Source: Dinoroseobacter sp965279125
GTDB lineage: Bacteria; Pseudomonadota; Alphaproteobacteria; Rhodobacterales; Rhodobacteraceae
Assembly: GCA_965279125.1 (NCBI GenBank)
Contig: CBDIHL010000045.1
Span: forward strand, 334,556 to 398,555
Reading direction: 5' to 3'
DNA: 64,000 nucleotides
A model generated the notes under the pieces. The model did no database searches. It was not told the DNA's origin and saw only the letters and a program-made list of their open reading frames with translations. Both the position numbers and the translations under genes were made by a program. Within the stretch, counting starts at the first letter, position 1, and every line of letters starts with the position of its first letter. This document shows positions 37,727 to 45,835 of this stretch, piece after piece.

Positions 37727-38945
37727 CGGAAGTGATGCTGGGCAGCCTGGTCATCGTGGTCCTGATCCTGGGGCTGGCCATCGGACTGTTGGCGCTGCGC
37801 AGCAGGCTCGTGCCGGATATCGGGCTGGACATTGCCATCAATGGTAGCCGCCATATCGAAGCGCGTCGCGGCGACAAGCTGCTGGGCGCGTTGCATGACG
37901 TCGGCGTGATGATCCCGGCAGCCTGCGGCGGGTCGGGAACATGCGGTCTGTGCCGTGTCACCGTCACGGAGAAGGGGCAGGCGGACCGCAAGCCACCGAA
38001 CGCGGGGTACTGTCAGCCCAAGATCGCCGCAACAACGTCCGACTGGCCTGCCAAACCGCATTGCGGGGCGATTGTGCGGTGACCGTGCCCGAGGCCATGC
38101 TGGAGGCGGTGGGCGGTGTTGTCTGCAAAGTCCACTCCAGCCGGATGCTCGCGCCGTTGATCCGCGAAATTGTGGTGGATCTGCCCGATGGGCTGACATC
38201 AGCCTTCAAGGCGGGGGACTTCATACAGATCACCGCGCCCCCCTATGCGCTGGACTTTGTCGCGCTGGACGTGCCGCCGCGCTTTGACGAGGCGTGAGAC
38301 ATCGCAGGGTGGTGCCGCCTTCGCGGGGCCTCAGACGCCGAGGTGACGCGCGCCTATTCACTGGCCAGCCGCCCTGAGGATGCCCGGCAAGCCGTCTTCA
38401 ACATCCGCCTTGCCGTCCCACCTCCGGGGCAAGAGGACACCGTGCCCCCCGGGGTGGTCTCATCTTGGCTCTTCTCGTTGAAACCCGGGGATGACATCAC
38501 CCTATCGGGTCCGTTTGGCGAGTTTCAAGTCCAACCCACCGCCCGCGAAATGGTCTATGTCGGCGGCGGCGTAGGCATGGCCCCGCTGCGCGCCATGATC
38601 CATCAGGAACTGGGCCGGGGCACGAAACGGCCCATCCGGTATTTCTATGGGCCCCGCTCACGCGATGATCTGTTTTACGCCGACACGTTCGAAGACCTCG
38701 CCGCCCAACATGACGGCTTTAGCTGGATGCCCGCCTTGTCGGACCCCGCTCCGGGGGACCGTTGGCTGGGGGCGACGGGCTTTGTCCACGAAATCCTCTA
38801 TACCGAGATGTCGGATCATCCCGCGCCGGAGGATTGCGAGTATTACCTCTGTGGCCCGCCCGTAATGATCTCGGCGGTGCTGTCCACGCTAGATAGGTTG
38901 GGCGTCGCGCCCGACGCCATCTTCTACGACGATTTCGGAGCCTGA
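37723..38945 (+). pseudogene. nqrF: NqrF, NADH-oxidising subunit with one frameshift and one nonsense codon
   Basis: The N-terminal membrane anchor and 2Fe-2S domain (PAACGGSGTCGLC) read in frame 1. After about 37970 the protein continues in another frame as PQATERGVLSAQDRRNNVRL with the last cluster Cys in LACQTALRGDC. A TGA at 38295-38297 interrupts FDEA-DIAGW where Trp is usual. The FAD and NADH parts follow: RAYSLASRPED, VGGGVGMAPLRAMI and EYYLCGPPVMISA. About 405 residues if repaired. The complex cannot work without this subunit. Confidence 0.88.
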
Positions 38946-38948
38946 GCG

Positions 38949-39870
38949 ATGCTGACACCTTCCAGTCCGCCTTCCCGCCGAACCGTGCTGGGCCTGCTGG
39001 CCGCCAGTTGCACCCTGCCGCAGACCGCGTTCGCAGGCCCTTTGCAGGCGGTCGAGGGCGGGGCCTTCGGCACCTATTGGCGGCTGCTGGGCCCGAACGG
39101 CGCGGATCTGGCGGCGATGCGTCCGGGTCTTGAGGCGCTCTTTGCCCACATCGACCAGCAATTCTCGCCCTACCGCGCCGATAGTTACATCAGCCGGATC
39201 AACTCCAGCGGCACCGCCCCTGCCAGCGCGCCGCCTGACCTGCTGAGGGTTGCTGAAGCAGGTCTGGACATCTCACAGCGCAGTGATGGTGCGTTCGACC
39301 CCACCGTGGGTCCGCAGGTTGCACAATTGGGATTTGGTCCGATCCAATCCGGCGGCCCCCGCGATTGGCGGGGTCTGACGGTCGGAGCTGGAACGCTGAC
39401 CAAAGCACGCGCGGTTCTGACCCTCGACTTATGCGGGATCGCCAAAGGCTGGGCGGTGGACGAGGCGATCGGCCTGCTGCAAGGCGCAGGTCAAACCGGC
39501 GCGCTCCTTGATTTGGGGGGTGAACTGCGCGCCATCGGTCAGCATCCAGACGGGCGCGACTGGCAGGTCGCGGTTGAGGCCCCCATTGCGGCGATGTCAG
39601 CGCCCCACACTCTGCGGTTGCCGTCTGTATTGGCCGTCGCAACATCCGGCACGCGGGCGCAAAGTTACCAGCTGAACGACACGCTCGGTCACCGTAGTTG
39701 CGCAGGACGCTATGACTGCCGATGGATGGGCAACCGCGCTCTGCGCTGCAGGGCCCGACAATGGTCTGGAGATCGCCCGCCGCGAAGGGCTGGCAGCTCT
39801 GTTCCTGACTGCCGGACACGCAGGGCTGCAGGTCGGGCGCACTGGTGCCATTGACGACTTTATCCTGTAA
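38949..39870 (+). pseudogene. apbE: ApbE-type FMN transferase with internal deletion and frameshift
   Basis: ApbE attaches FMN to NqrB and NqrC. A signal peptide with a twin Arg (SRRTVLGLLAA) is followed by the substrate core SRINSSGTAPAS, DPTVGP and LDLCGIAKGWAVDEA, and the flavin loop LLDLGGELRAIG. After SYQLNDT (about 39680) the expected segment ending in the Asp-Pro region is missing. The protein resumes in another frame as RSVTVVAQDAMTADGWATAL and ends at the TAA at 39868-39870. I infer a deletion of some tens of bases that also shifts the frame. Confidence 0.82.
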
Positions 39871-39881
39871 GCGGAGGCTCC

Positions 39882-40058
39882 ATGGAGATCGTTTTTGCCA
39901 TCGTGATCATGACCCTCGCCGCAGGCGGTCTCGGTTTAGGTTTGGCCTTGGGCCGCGCACCCGCACGCACCAGTTGTGGGGCCGCTGAAGGATTGGCCAA
40001 AGCGCGCTGCGCCGATTGCCCCCTGCGCAAACGCGTCCAAGAAAAGGTCAACCCATGA
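39882..40058 (+). CDS. nqrM: NqrM, Na+-NQR maturation protein
   Basis: 58 residues, with GCGGAGG just upstream of the ATG. One N-terminal membrane helix (MEIVFAIVIMTLAAGG) is followed by a Cys-rich tail with SCGAAEGL and RCADCPLRKR, the pattern of NqrM (DUF539), which delivers iron to the NqrD/NqrE site. It is the only gene of the Nqr group with no lesion I can see. Its TGA overlaps the ATG of the CBS gene by four bases. Confidence 0.85.
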   Translation: MEIVFAIVIMTLAAGGLGLGLALGRAPARTSCGAAEGLAKARCADCPLRKRVQEKVNP

Positions 40059-40446
40059 CCGCCTACCGTGTCCGCCACATCCTACGCACTGACAGCCCCA
40101 CCCTGACGCCGCAAACCCCCATCCGCCGCGCCGTGGCGGTTCTGGTCGATACAGGCTCCGCCGCCGCGCCAGTGATCGGCGATGACGGCACGCTGGTGGG
40201 CATTCTGACAGGCAAAGACTGCTTTCGCCCCGCGCTCCATGCCAGTACCACCGCGAATGGCGCGGTGTGGTGGCCGATCAGATGACCACATCCGTTGTTC
40301 ACGTTGACCGCGAAGACGAGATCATCCACGTGGCCGAGATGTTCCTTGCCCAGCCCTACCGACTCTTTCCCGTGCTAGAGGACACTCGGTTGCTGGGGCT
40401 CCTTTACCGATCAGATGTGCTAAGACTGCTGACGCGATTAGGGTGA
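40055..40446 (+). pseudogene. Two-CBS-domain protein, frameshifted
   Basis: The first CBS domain reads MTAYRVRHILRTDSPTLTPQ and VIGDDGTLVGILTGKDC. A missing base near 40245 shifts the frame at ALHAS. The second domain follows in the other frame as ADQMTTSVVHVDREDEIIHV and FPVLEDTRLLGLLYRSDVLR. About 130 residues if repaired. Its role beside an Nqr cluster is not known. Confidence 0.8.
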
Positions 40447-40681
40447 ACATAGCTCTCGGTGAGCCTCCCCCAAAGAAGTGGTCTGCCTATATGTTTAGGA
40501 AAGCGGAGGACCATAGATGGCGGCTTTGATGCACAAATCGTTTGAAGGGCGGTCTTCCCCTTTCCCCGGACGGACTTATCCCACGGGCACAGTGACGGGT
40601 ATGCTAAGTTCAGTATAGCGGTTGAGCACCGCGATGCGGACTTGGATCTCCGCGAACTGCCGATCGAAGTCTCGCGCCATG

Positions 40682-40718
40682 CCTTGCCCGGCAGCACATG
40701 CTTGCATGTGTGAGAGGG
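40682..40718 (+). repeat. Hairpin insert copy d
   Basis: CCTTGCCCGGCA, stem GCACATGC / GCATGTGT with loop TT, then GAGAGGG. 37 nt. It lies between MHCVKLMGQS and the reading that should resume with MARDFDRQ. Confidence 0.82.
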
Positions 40719-40751
40719 GGGCTCTGCCCCATCAGTTTCACACAATGCATC

Positions 40752-40792
40752 CGCTGAACGACAGGGTTATGGGAAGCATGATCCCGAGAGGC
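40752..40792 (+). repeat. Hairpin insert copy h (diverged)
   Basis: CGCTGAACGACAG matches CGCTGCCCGGCAG in ten of thirteen positions. The stem GGTTATG / CATGATCC and CGAGAGG follow, with a larger loop. It separates RRSRVE from MHCVKL in the transposase. Confidence 0.62.
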
Positions 40793-41172
40793 TTGCTTTC
40801 GACGCGGCTCCGGCGATGGTAGCCGCTCCACCGTCGCCAGATAGCGCGACCTAGGTATCGCGACACGTTGACCGCTTCGTTCCGAGCGATGGCCCCGGCG
40901 CTGGTGGGCTTCCACGGTTTGGCATTCTTTCTGCGGCGGTATGACGGCGTGGGCATGGCGCTCGGCAATCGCGTCGTGGCATTTGCGCGTGTCGTAAGCC
41001 CCATCGGCGGTTACGGACCCGATGTCCTGATCGGGCGGGATTTAGTTGAGCAATTCGGGCAGCATTTGCGCGTCACCGACATTACTGTGGTGACTTCCAC
41101 GGCTCGGACTTCCAGCGTTTCTGCGTCGATCCCTATGTGTATCTTGCGCCAAATGCGCCGCTTCGGGCCACC

Positions 41173-41209
41173 CTCTGTCCGGCAACACATGCTCGCATGT
41201 GTGAGAGGA
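41173..41209 (+). repeat. Hairpin insert copy e
   Basis: CTCTGTCCGGCA, perfect stem ACACATGC / GCATGTGT with loop TC, then GAGAGGA. 37 nt. Removing it joins the codons of NARKH to GGPKRRIWRK, the family sequence. Confidence 0.84.
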
Positions 41210-41263
41210 ATGCTTGCGCGCGTTCCACTCGCCCTCACCTGCGGATTTGATACCTGCACTGTC

Positions 41264-41300
41264 CGCTGCCCGGCAATTGCTGCTTGCAGCAATGAGAGGG
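41264..41300 (+). repeat. Hairpin insert copy f
   Basis: CGCTGCCCGGCA, perfect stem ATTGCTGC / GCAGCAAT with loop TT, then GAGAGGG. Exactly 37 nt. Removing it joins GPLNLLI to DSTGIK, the conserved first-Asp motif of the transposase. Confidence 0.85.
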
Positions 41301-41446
41301 GATCAGAAGGTTCAGCGGCCCGGGTCCTCCGCGATACGGGAGGCTGACATTCAGGGTCTTCTGGCGACGGCATAGTGTGATGTAATCCGGCACCGCCCAG
41401 TCCAAATCGACCAGACGCAGCAGGCTCTGCACGAAGCCGGTCGTTT

Positions 41447-41493
41447 ACCTGGTCGTAATTGTCGCTCGGACCAATGGCGCAACCAATGACGAC
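41447..41493 (-). repeat. Second-type hairpin insert, copy j
   Basis: Minus strand has GTCGTCATTGG, then CGCCATTGGTCCGAG, then CGACAATTACGAC, a long imperfect hairpin. It replaces about four codons after VLFGM. The core CGCCATTGGTCCGAG is shared with the insert at 36075-36116. Confidence 0.6.
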
Positions 41494-41912
41494 CATCCCA
41501 AACAAAACCTTCAGGGTAAGGCAGGCCTGGATCGCAGCATTACTGAAACGCTGTTGACGACCGCGCTTGCCGCCAGGTGGCGGTACCCGGACCATCTCCG
41601 GATCAAACCAAAGCTCAAGCGATCCGCGCCGCTTCAGCGCATCATTGTAAGCCGACCAGTTCGTGGTCTTGTACTTCGTAGGGGCCCAACTGCTCATACC
41701 CTCCAGCTATCATTCTGGATTTATACAAGGAATCCTTCACCCCATTTGTGCAACAAAGACGCGATGCCTAGCCAATTTGTTGTGCATGGGAAAGGCTCAA
41801 AAATTCACCTTGGCAGCATGGCCGCCAACGGCCTGGCATCGTTCTATGCCTCAAGTAGAGACTATTTTCCAAGGTGAGTTGAAGGAGCTCGGTCATGCCG
41901 GGCTTAACATGG

Positions 41913-41966
41913 CCAAAACAGGTTTCGGAGAAATTCGCAAGAAAACCCTTGCCGAAACCGGTTTCG
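41913..41966. promoter_or_regulatory. Two LacI-type operators
   Basis: CGAAACCGGTTTCG (41953-41966) is a perfect 14-bp palindrome with the central CG typical of LacI-family sites. A weaker copy, CCAAAACAGGTTTCGG, lies at 41913-41928. Centres are 39 bp apart, and both lie just before the LacI gene, which suggests autoregulation of the whole uptake operon. Confidence 0.82.
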
Positions 41967-42000
41967 AAAGTTTTGCATATCCCCAATGGGAGGACATACC

Positions 42001-43140
42001 GTGCAGACTGCTCAAGCAGCTACGGGTGCCAATCGGCCGACGGAAGGACGCCACCGCGTCACGATTGCCGATGTGGCGCGTGATCTGGGGGTGACCAAAA
42101 GCACCGTCAGCCGCGCACTCAATGGCTACCCCGATATTGCCGAGGCAACACGCCTTCGGATCAGCCGCGCCGCCGAGCGGTTGGGTTACCGACCGCTGGT
42201 GCATGCGCAGGCTATTCGGACGGGTCGGGTGCGCTCCCTAGGCCTCGTTCTGCAAATCGACAACGAAGACAGCGCGCGTCCGTTTCTTGCGGATTTCATT
42301 GCGGGCGTGACCCAAGCTGCCAGTGCCGAGAACTGGACGATCACCATTGCCACGGCCCCGACCGAGGCGCTTGTTCGCGAAACCCTGTCGCGCCTTGTCG
42401 ATGAGCAAAAGGCGGATGGCTTCATCCTGCCGCGCACCTTGTTGCAAGACCGGCGGGTCGAGACGCTTCGGGCGCAGAACGTGCCGTTCATCATGTTTGG
42501 GCGCACAGAGAATCCTACGGGATGCGCCTGGTATGACATCAAGGGCGAGGATGCGATGCGAGCGGCGACGACGCGTCTGGCCTCGCTTGGTCATACGCGG
42601 ATTGCCCACGTGCCCGGCGGGGTGGAGTACACATACTCCAAGCTGCGCATCGGCGGGTATCGCGACGGTTTGGCGGCGGCGGGCTTGCCGTTTGACCCTG
42701 ATCTGATTGCGGCTGCGTCGATGACACGCCGCGAGGGCAAAGCCCAGACCCGCGCGCTTCTGGGTTTGGCCGAGCCACCCACCGCGATTGTCTTTGCCGT
42801 CGATCGCGCGGCCCTTGGGGCTTACGCCGCGGTGCAGGAGCTTGGCCTGCGGATCGGCGCTGATCTGTCTGTGATTGCCTATGACGGTCTGCCCGAAGGC
42901 GCCTATGCCGATCCGGGTCTGACAACCTTTGCCGTTAATTCGCGCCAAGCTGGCGAGCGCCTCGCCCAGCTGCTGATCGAGCGCATCCGGGGCACTGCCC
43001 CCGAAGACTTACGCGAGCTGGCACCGGCCACCCTCGTGGAGCGGGGGTCTGACCGACCGCCACAGCTGACGCCAATGCAATTGGCCCAGCACATGACGAC
43101 CCATCAAGATTCTGATGTCCAATGGGAGGAACCAACATGA
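42001..43140 (+). CDS. LacI-family transcriptional regulator
   Basis: 379 residues from a GTG at 42001, which has GGGAGGA at good spacing; an ATG at 41986 is in frame but overlaps that signal. HTH: VTIADVARDLGVTKSTVSRA and LNGYPDIAEATRLRI. The periplasmic-binding-like ligand domain extends from about 70 to 345 and includes SLGLVLQIDNED, HVPGGVEYTYSKLR and SVIAYDGLPEG. The TGA overlaps the ATG of the binding-protein gene. It should bind the palindromes upstream and respond to the sugar or solute imported by the operon. Confidence 0.92.
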   Translation: MQTAQAATGANRPTEGRHRVTIADVARDLGVTKSTVSRALNGYPDIAEATRLRISRAAERLGYRPLVHAQAIRTGRVRSLGLVLQIDNEDSARPFLADFIAGVTQAASAENWTITIATAPTEALVRETLSRLVDEQKADGFILPRTLLQDRRVETLRAQNVPFIMFGRTENPTGCAWYDIKGEDAMRAATTRLASLGHTRIAHVPGGVEYTYSKLRIGGYRDGLAAAGLPFDPDLIAAASMTRREGKAQTRALLGLAEPPTAIVFAVDRAALGAYAAVQELGLRIGADLSVIAYDGLPEGAYADPGLTTFAVNSRQAGERLAQLLIERIRGTAPEDLRELAPATLVERGSDRPPQLTPMQLAQHMTTHQDSDVQWEEPT

Positions 43141-44489
43141 CATTTCAGACCAAGACCAAGCTTTTTGCCAGCGCAGCGCTTACGCTCGCCCTGACGGCAG
43201 GCGCGGTCAACGCCGACACGATCCGCTTCTGGACCACCGAAGAGCAGCCCGAGCGTCTGGCCAAGCAACAAGACATGGCCGCACAGTTCGAAGCCGCAAC
43301 AGGCACCTCGGTCGAGGTGATCCCGGTCACCGAATCCGACTTGGGCACACGCGCCACCGCAGCCTTTGCCGCAGGCGATTTGCCGGACGTGATCTACCAC
43401 CCGCTGCAATACGCGCTGCCATGGGCCGAAGCGGGTATCCTCGACACCGAGGCGGCAACCGAAGTGGTTGAAGGGTTGGGCGAAGGCACATTTGCACCGG
43501 GCCCGCTGGCGATGGCTGCCGTTGAGGATGGCGTCGCATCGGTGCCGGTTGATGGCTGGACGCAGATGATCGTGTACCGCGCCGACAAGTTCGCCGAAGC
43601 CGGTCTTGAGGCCCCAACATCTTACGCCAACGTCGTCGCAGCCCTTGAGGCGCTGCACAACCCGCCTGAGATGTACGGTTTTGTGGCTGCCACCAAGGTG
43701 GACGAAAACTTCATGTCTCAGGTGCTCGAGCATGTCTTCCTCGCCAACGGTGTCTCGCCTGTCGACGCGGACGGCGCTGCCGAGTTGGATCTGGCCGCAA
43801 CCACCGAAGTCCTGGACTTCTACAAGGCCATCGCGGAAGCCTCCCCTCCCGGCGAGCTCTTCTGGCAACAGTCGCGCGAGCTGTATTTCGCAGGCCAAGC
43901 GGCGATGATCATCTGGTCGCCGTTTATCCTCGACGAGCTGGCCGGTCTGCGCGACAGCGCCCCGCCCACGATCAACGACGATCCGACCTCTTCGGCGCTG
44001 GCATCGATGACCGGGATCGTTACCAACTTCTCGGGTCCATCGAACCCGGATGGGGCGGCTTGGGGTGACGTGCGCTACTTCGGCATCACCAACGACGCCG
44101 ATACCGATGCGGCGATGGAATTCGTCAAGTTCTCCATGGACGAAGGCTACACTCAGACGCTGTCTATCGCACCTGAGGGCAAGTTCCCCGTGCGCCGTGG
44201 CACCGAGGCCGAGCCTGCGAAGTTCTCGGAAGCTTGGGCGATGCTGCCTGTAGGTGTGGACCGCAAAGCGCCATTGGGCGAGCTCTATGACCAAGCGATG
44301 ATCGACGAGATTGTGGGTGGTCTGGACGTGGCCCAGCGTTGGGGCGTGGCCGAGGGCCAGTTGGGCCTCGCGTCCAAGATGATCAACTCTCAGGTCATCA
44401 ACCGCGTTGTGCGTCAGTATATCGACGGCGAGATTGACGCGGCAGCTGCCGTGGCCGCGATGAACGAGCAGCTCGGCGCTATCGAGTAA
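43137..44489 (+). CDS. ABC transporter solute-binding protein (sugar type)
   Basis: 450 residues from MTFQTKTKLFASAALT, with GGGAGGA before the ATG. A signal peptide is cleaved near AVNA-DT, then RFWTTEEQPERLAKQQ begins a type-1 extracellular solute-binding domain (family of maltose/glucoside binders). Ligand-pocket Trp residues include VDGWTQMIVYRAD and PVDGW. It captures the substrate in the periplasm for the two permeases that follow. The substrate is probably a small glucoside or mannoside, given the hydrolase in the operon. Confidence 0.92.
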   Translation: MTFQTKTKLFASAALTLALTAGAVNADTIRFWTTEEQPERLAKQQDMAAQFEAATGTSVEVIPVTESDLGTRATAAFAAGDLPDVIYHPLQYALPWAEAGILDTEAATEVVEGLGEGTFAPGPLAMAAVEDGVASVPVDGWTQMIVYRADKFAEAGLEAPTSYANVVAALEALHNPPEMYGFVAATKVDENFMSQVLEHVFLANGVSPVDADGAAELDLAATTEVLDFYKAIAEASPPGELFWQQSRELYFAGQAAMIIWSPFILDELAGLRDSAPPTINDDPTSSALASMTGIVTNFSGPSNPDGAAWGDVRYFGITNDADTDAAMEFVKFSMDEGYTQTLSIAPEGKFPVRRGTEAEPAKFSEAWAMLPVGVDRKAPLGELYDQAMIDEIVGGLDVAQRWGVAEGQLGLASKMINSQVINRVVRQYIDGEIDAAAAVAAMNEQLGAIE

Positions 44490-44555
44490 TCGAACCTCCC
44501 GTCCGTCCCGGCGCATCTGTCGGGGCGGACACCATTTGCCAGAAAGCCAGCGCTC

Positions 44556-45797
44556 ATGAGCATTGCAACACCCCCCAAAGGAACAGGCCCGCTGGAAAAG
44601 CGCGAAGCCCGCTTGGCATGGTCGCTGCTTTTGCCAACGCTCTCCATCGTGTCGTTGGTCGTGGTGCTGCCCTTGCTGGCGATCTTCTGGATCAGTTTCA
44701 AACCCATCGGATTGGCCGATTTGCGCCCCCCGGCCCCGATCCTGCGCGAAAGCCTGCGCGGCTCGGGTGAGGATATGCGGATCGAGTACCGCCTGCGCAA
44801 TTCCAGCCAAGAGGTGGAGCTAACCGGCGTCACGATCCGTGACAATTTCCCCAAGAGCCTTGTGATTGTGGGCGATCTTCCGGCGGGGTGTACGCTGACT
44901 GACCGGGTGTTCACATGCGATTTTGGCACGTTGGAGCCCGGCTACAACGAGCGCCTGCGTGTTCCGGTAATGCTGGCCGATGGTGCCGATGAGGATGCGG
45001 CTGAAGAGGCCGCTGAAGGATCCGAACCGAATGTCACCGGGCGCGGCACATCCATCCTGACCAACTCGGAATTTACGTTCGACAACTTCGCCCGCGTCTT
45101 TGACAGCGACGAGTTCTGGACCGTGATGTGGGTCACTATCTTCTACACGGTCTTCGGGACGCTCGGTGCGATTATCATGGGCCTGTTCGCGGCGATGCTG
45201 CTGAACAAGAGCTTTCGCGGCCAAGGTATCCTGCGCGGCCTCTATCTGTTTCCCTATGTCGCCCCCGTTATCGCCGTCGCCTTTACGTGGGTGAACCTGT
45301 TTGACCCGTTCTCAGGCTCGGCCAATGCGCTGTTGTTGCAGATGGGCGTGACGAATGAGGCGATCAACTTCTTCGGCCAACGCCCGCTCGCGTTGATCAT
45401 GGTGACGGTGTTCGAGATCTGGCGTTACTTCCCGCTGAGCTTCCTGTTCATCCTCGCGCGCATGCAATCCATCGACAGCGATATGTATGAGGCCGCCGAT
45501 ATGGACGGGGCGTCGCCATTCCAGAAGTTCTGGTATCTCAGCCTGCCGATGCTGCTCGGCATTCTGTCGGTCCTGTTCCTGCTGCGCTTCATTTGGACCT
45601 TCAACAAGTTCGACGACATCTTCCTGCTGACAGGCGGCAATGCGGGCACGCGCACGCTTACGGTGAATGTCTACGAGCAGGCCTTTGCGATCTCGAATAT
45701 TGGCGCGGGGGCGGCGGTGGCGGTGATCATCTTCGCCTGCCTGATCGCGTTTAGCTTCTTCTTCTTCCGGTTCATCAGTCGCGAGGAAGGATTATGA
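44556..45797 (+). CDS. ABC permease, MalF-like, with large periplasmic insertion
   Basis: 413 residues. The first helix (LLPTLSIVSLVVVLPLLAIF) is followed by about 105 hydrophilic residues (60-165). These include IEYRLRNSSQEVELTGVTIR, NFPKSLVIVGDLPAGC and an acidic run ADEDAAEEAAEG, a fold like DUF11 repeats. Five more helices then follow. The EAA loop EAADMDGA lies near residue 320. The insertion sits where MalF has its P2 domain and may contact the binding protein. The stop overlaps the ATG of a 13-codon ORF. Confidence 0.9.
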   Translation: MSIATPPKGTGPLEKREARLAWSLLLPTLSIVSLVVVLPLLAIFWISFKPIGLADLRPPAPILRESLRGSGEDMRIEYRLRNSSQEVELTGVTIRDNFPKSLVIVGDLPAGCTLTDRVFTCDFGTLEPGYNERLRVPVMLADGADEDAAEEAAEGSEPNVTGRGTSILTNSEFTFDNFARVFDSDEFWTVMWVTIFYTVFGTLGAIIMGLFAAMLLNKSFRGQGILRGLYLFPYVAPVIAVAFTWVNLFDPFSGSANALLLQMGVTNEAINFFGQRPLALIMVTVFEIWRYFPLSFLFILARMQSIDSDMYEAADMDGASPFQKFWYLSLPMLLGILSVLFLLRFIWTFNKFDDIFLLTGGNAGTRTLTVNVYEQAFAISNIGAGAAVAVIIFACLIAFSFFFFRFISREEGL

Positions 45798-45835
45798 GTA
45801 TTTTTAGCAAGAAAAACGAGAGGCCGCAGCGATGA
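45794..45835 (+). CDS. 13-residue leader-like ORF between the permease genes
   Basis: MSIFSKKNERPQR with a strong GAGGAAGG just upstream. Its ATG overlaps the first permease stop and its TGA overlaps the ATG of the second permease, both as ATGA. It may serve only to couple translation, or it may be a leftover N-terminus of the second permease. Too short to judge by sequence. Confidence 0.35.
   Translation: MSIFSKKNERPQR

Larger units (their letters stand above)
40576..41697 (-). pseudogene. IS5-family transposase broken by five inserts
   Basis: Starts MSSWAPTKYKTTNWSAYNDA at 41697. Pieces in order are FSNAAIQACLTLKVLFGM, then LLRLVDLDWAVPDYITLCRR, GPLNLLI (followed by D-STGIK in relatives), GGPKRRIWRKIHIGIDAETL, PPRKNAKPWKPTSAGAI and YLGRAIWRRWSGYHRRSRVE (catalytic Glu region), then MHCVKLMGQS, and finally the end VLNRYTELSIPVTVPVG. 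Each break coincides with a hairpin insert. Extra frameshifts are present near 41070. It cannot be functional as DNA reads. Confidence 0.85.
40522..41761 (-). mobile_element. Dead IS5-family element with five hairpin inserts
   Basis: The ends are imperfect inverted repeats around TTTGATGCACAAAT (left, from 40522) and TTTGTTGCACAAAT (right, read inward from 41761). One minus-strand transposase gene lies between them, broken by inserts at 40682, 40752, 41173, 41264 and 41447. Without the inserts the element would be about 1.04 kb, a normal length for the family. The N-terminal fragment of a close relative lies at 9234-9355. Confidence 0.85.

Noticed and set aside
7974..41300. Hairpin inserts as translational bypass elements (like gene 60 or yeast mitochondrial byps)
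   Set aside because: Bypass usually needs matching take-off and landing codons; at copies b and f the codon before the insert (CAT, ATC) does not match the last codon of the insert. Other lesions in the same genes also argue that they are dead.
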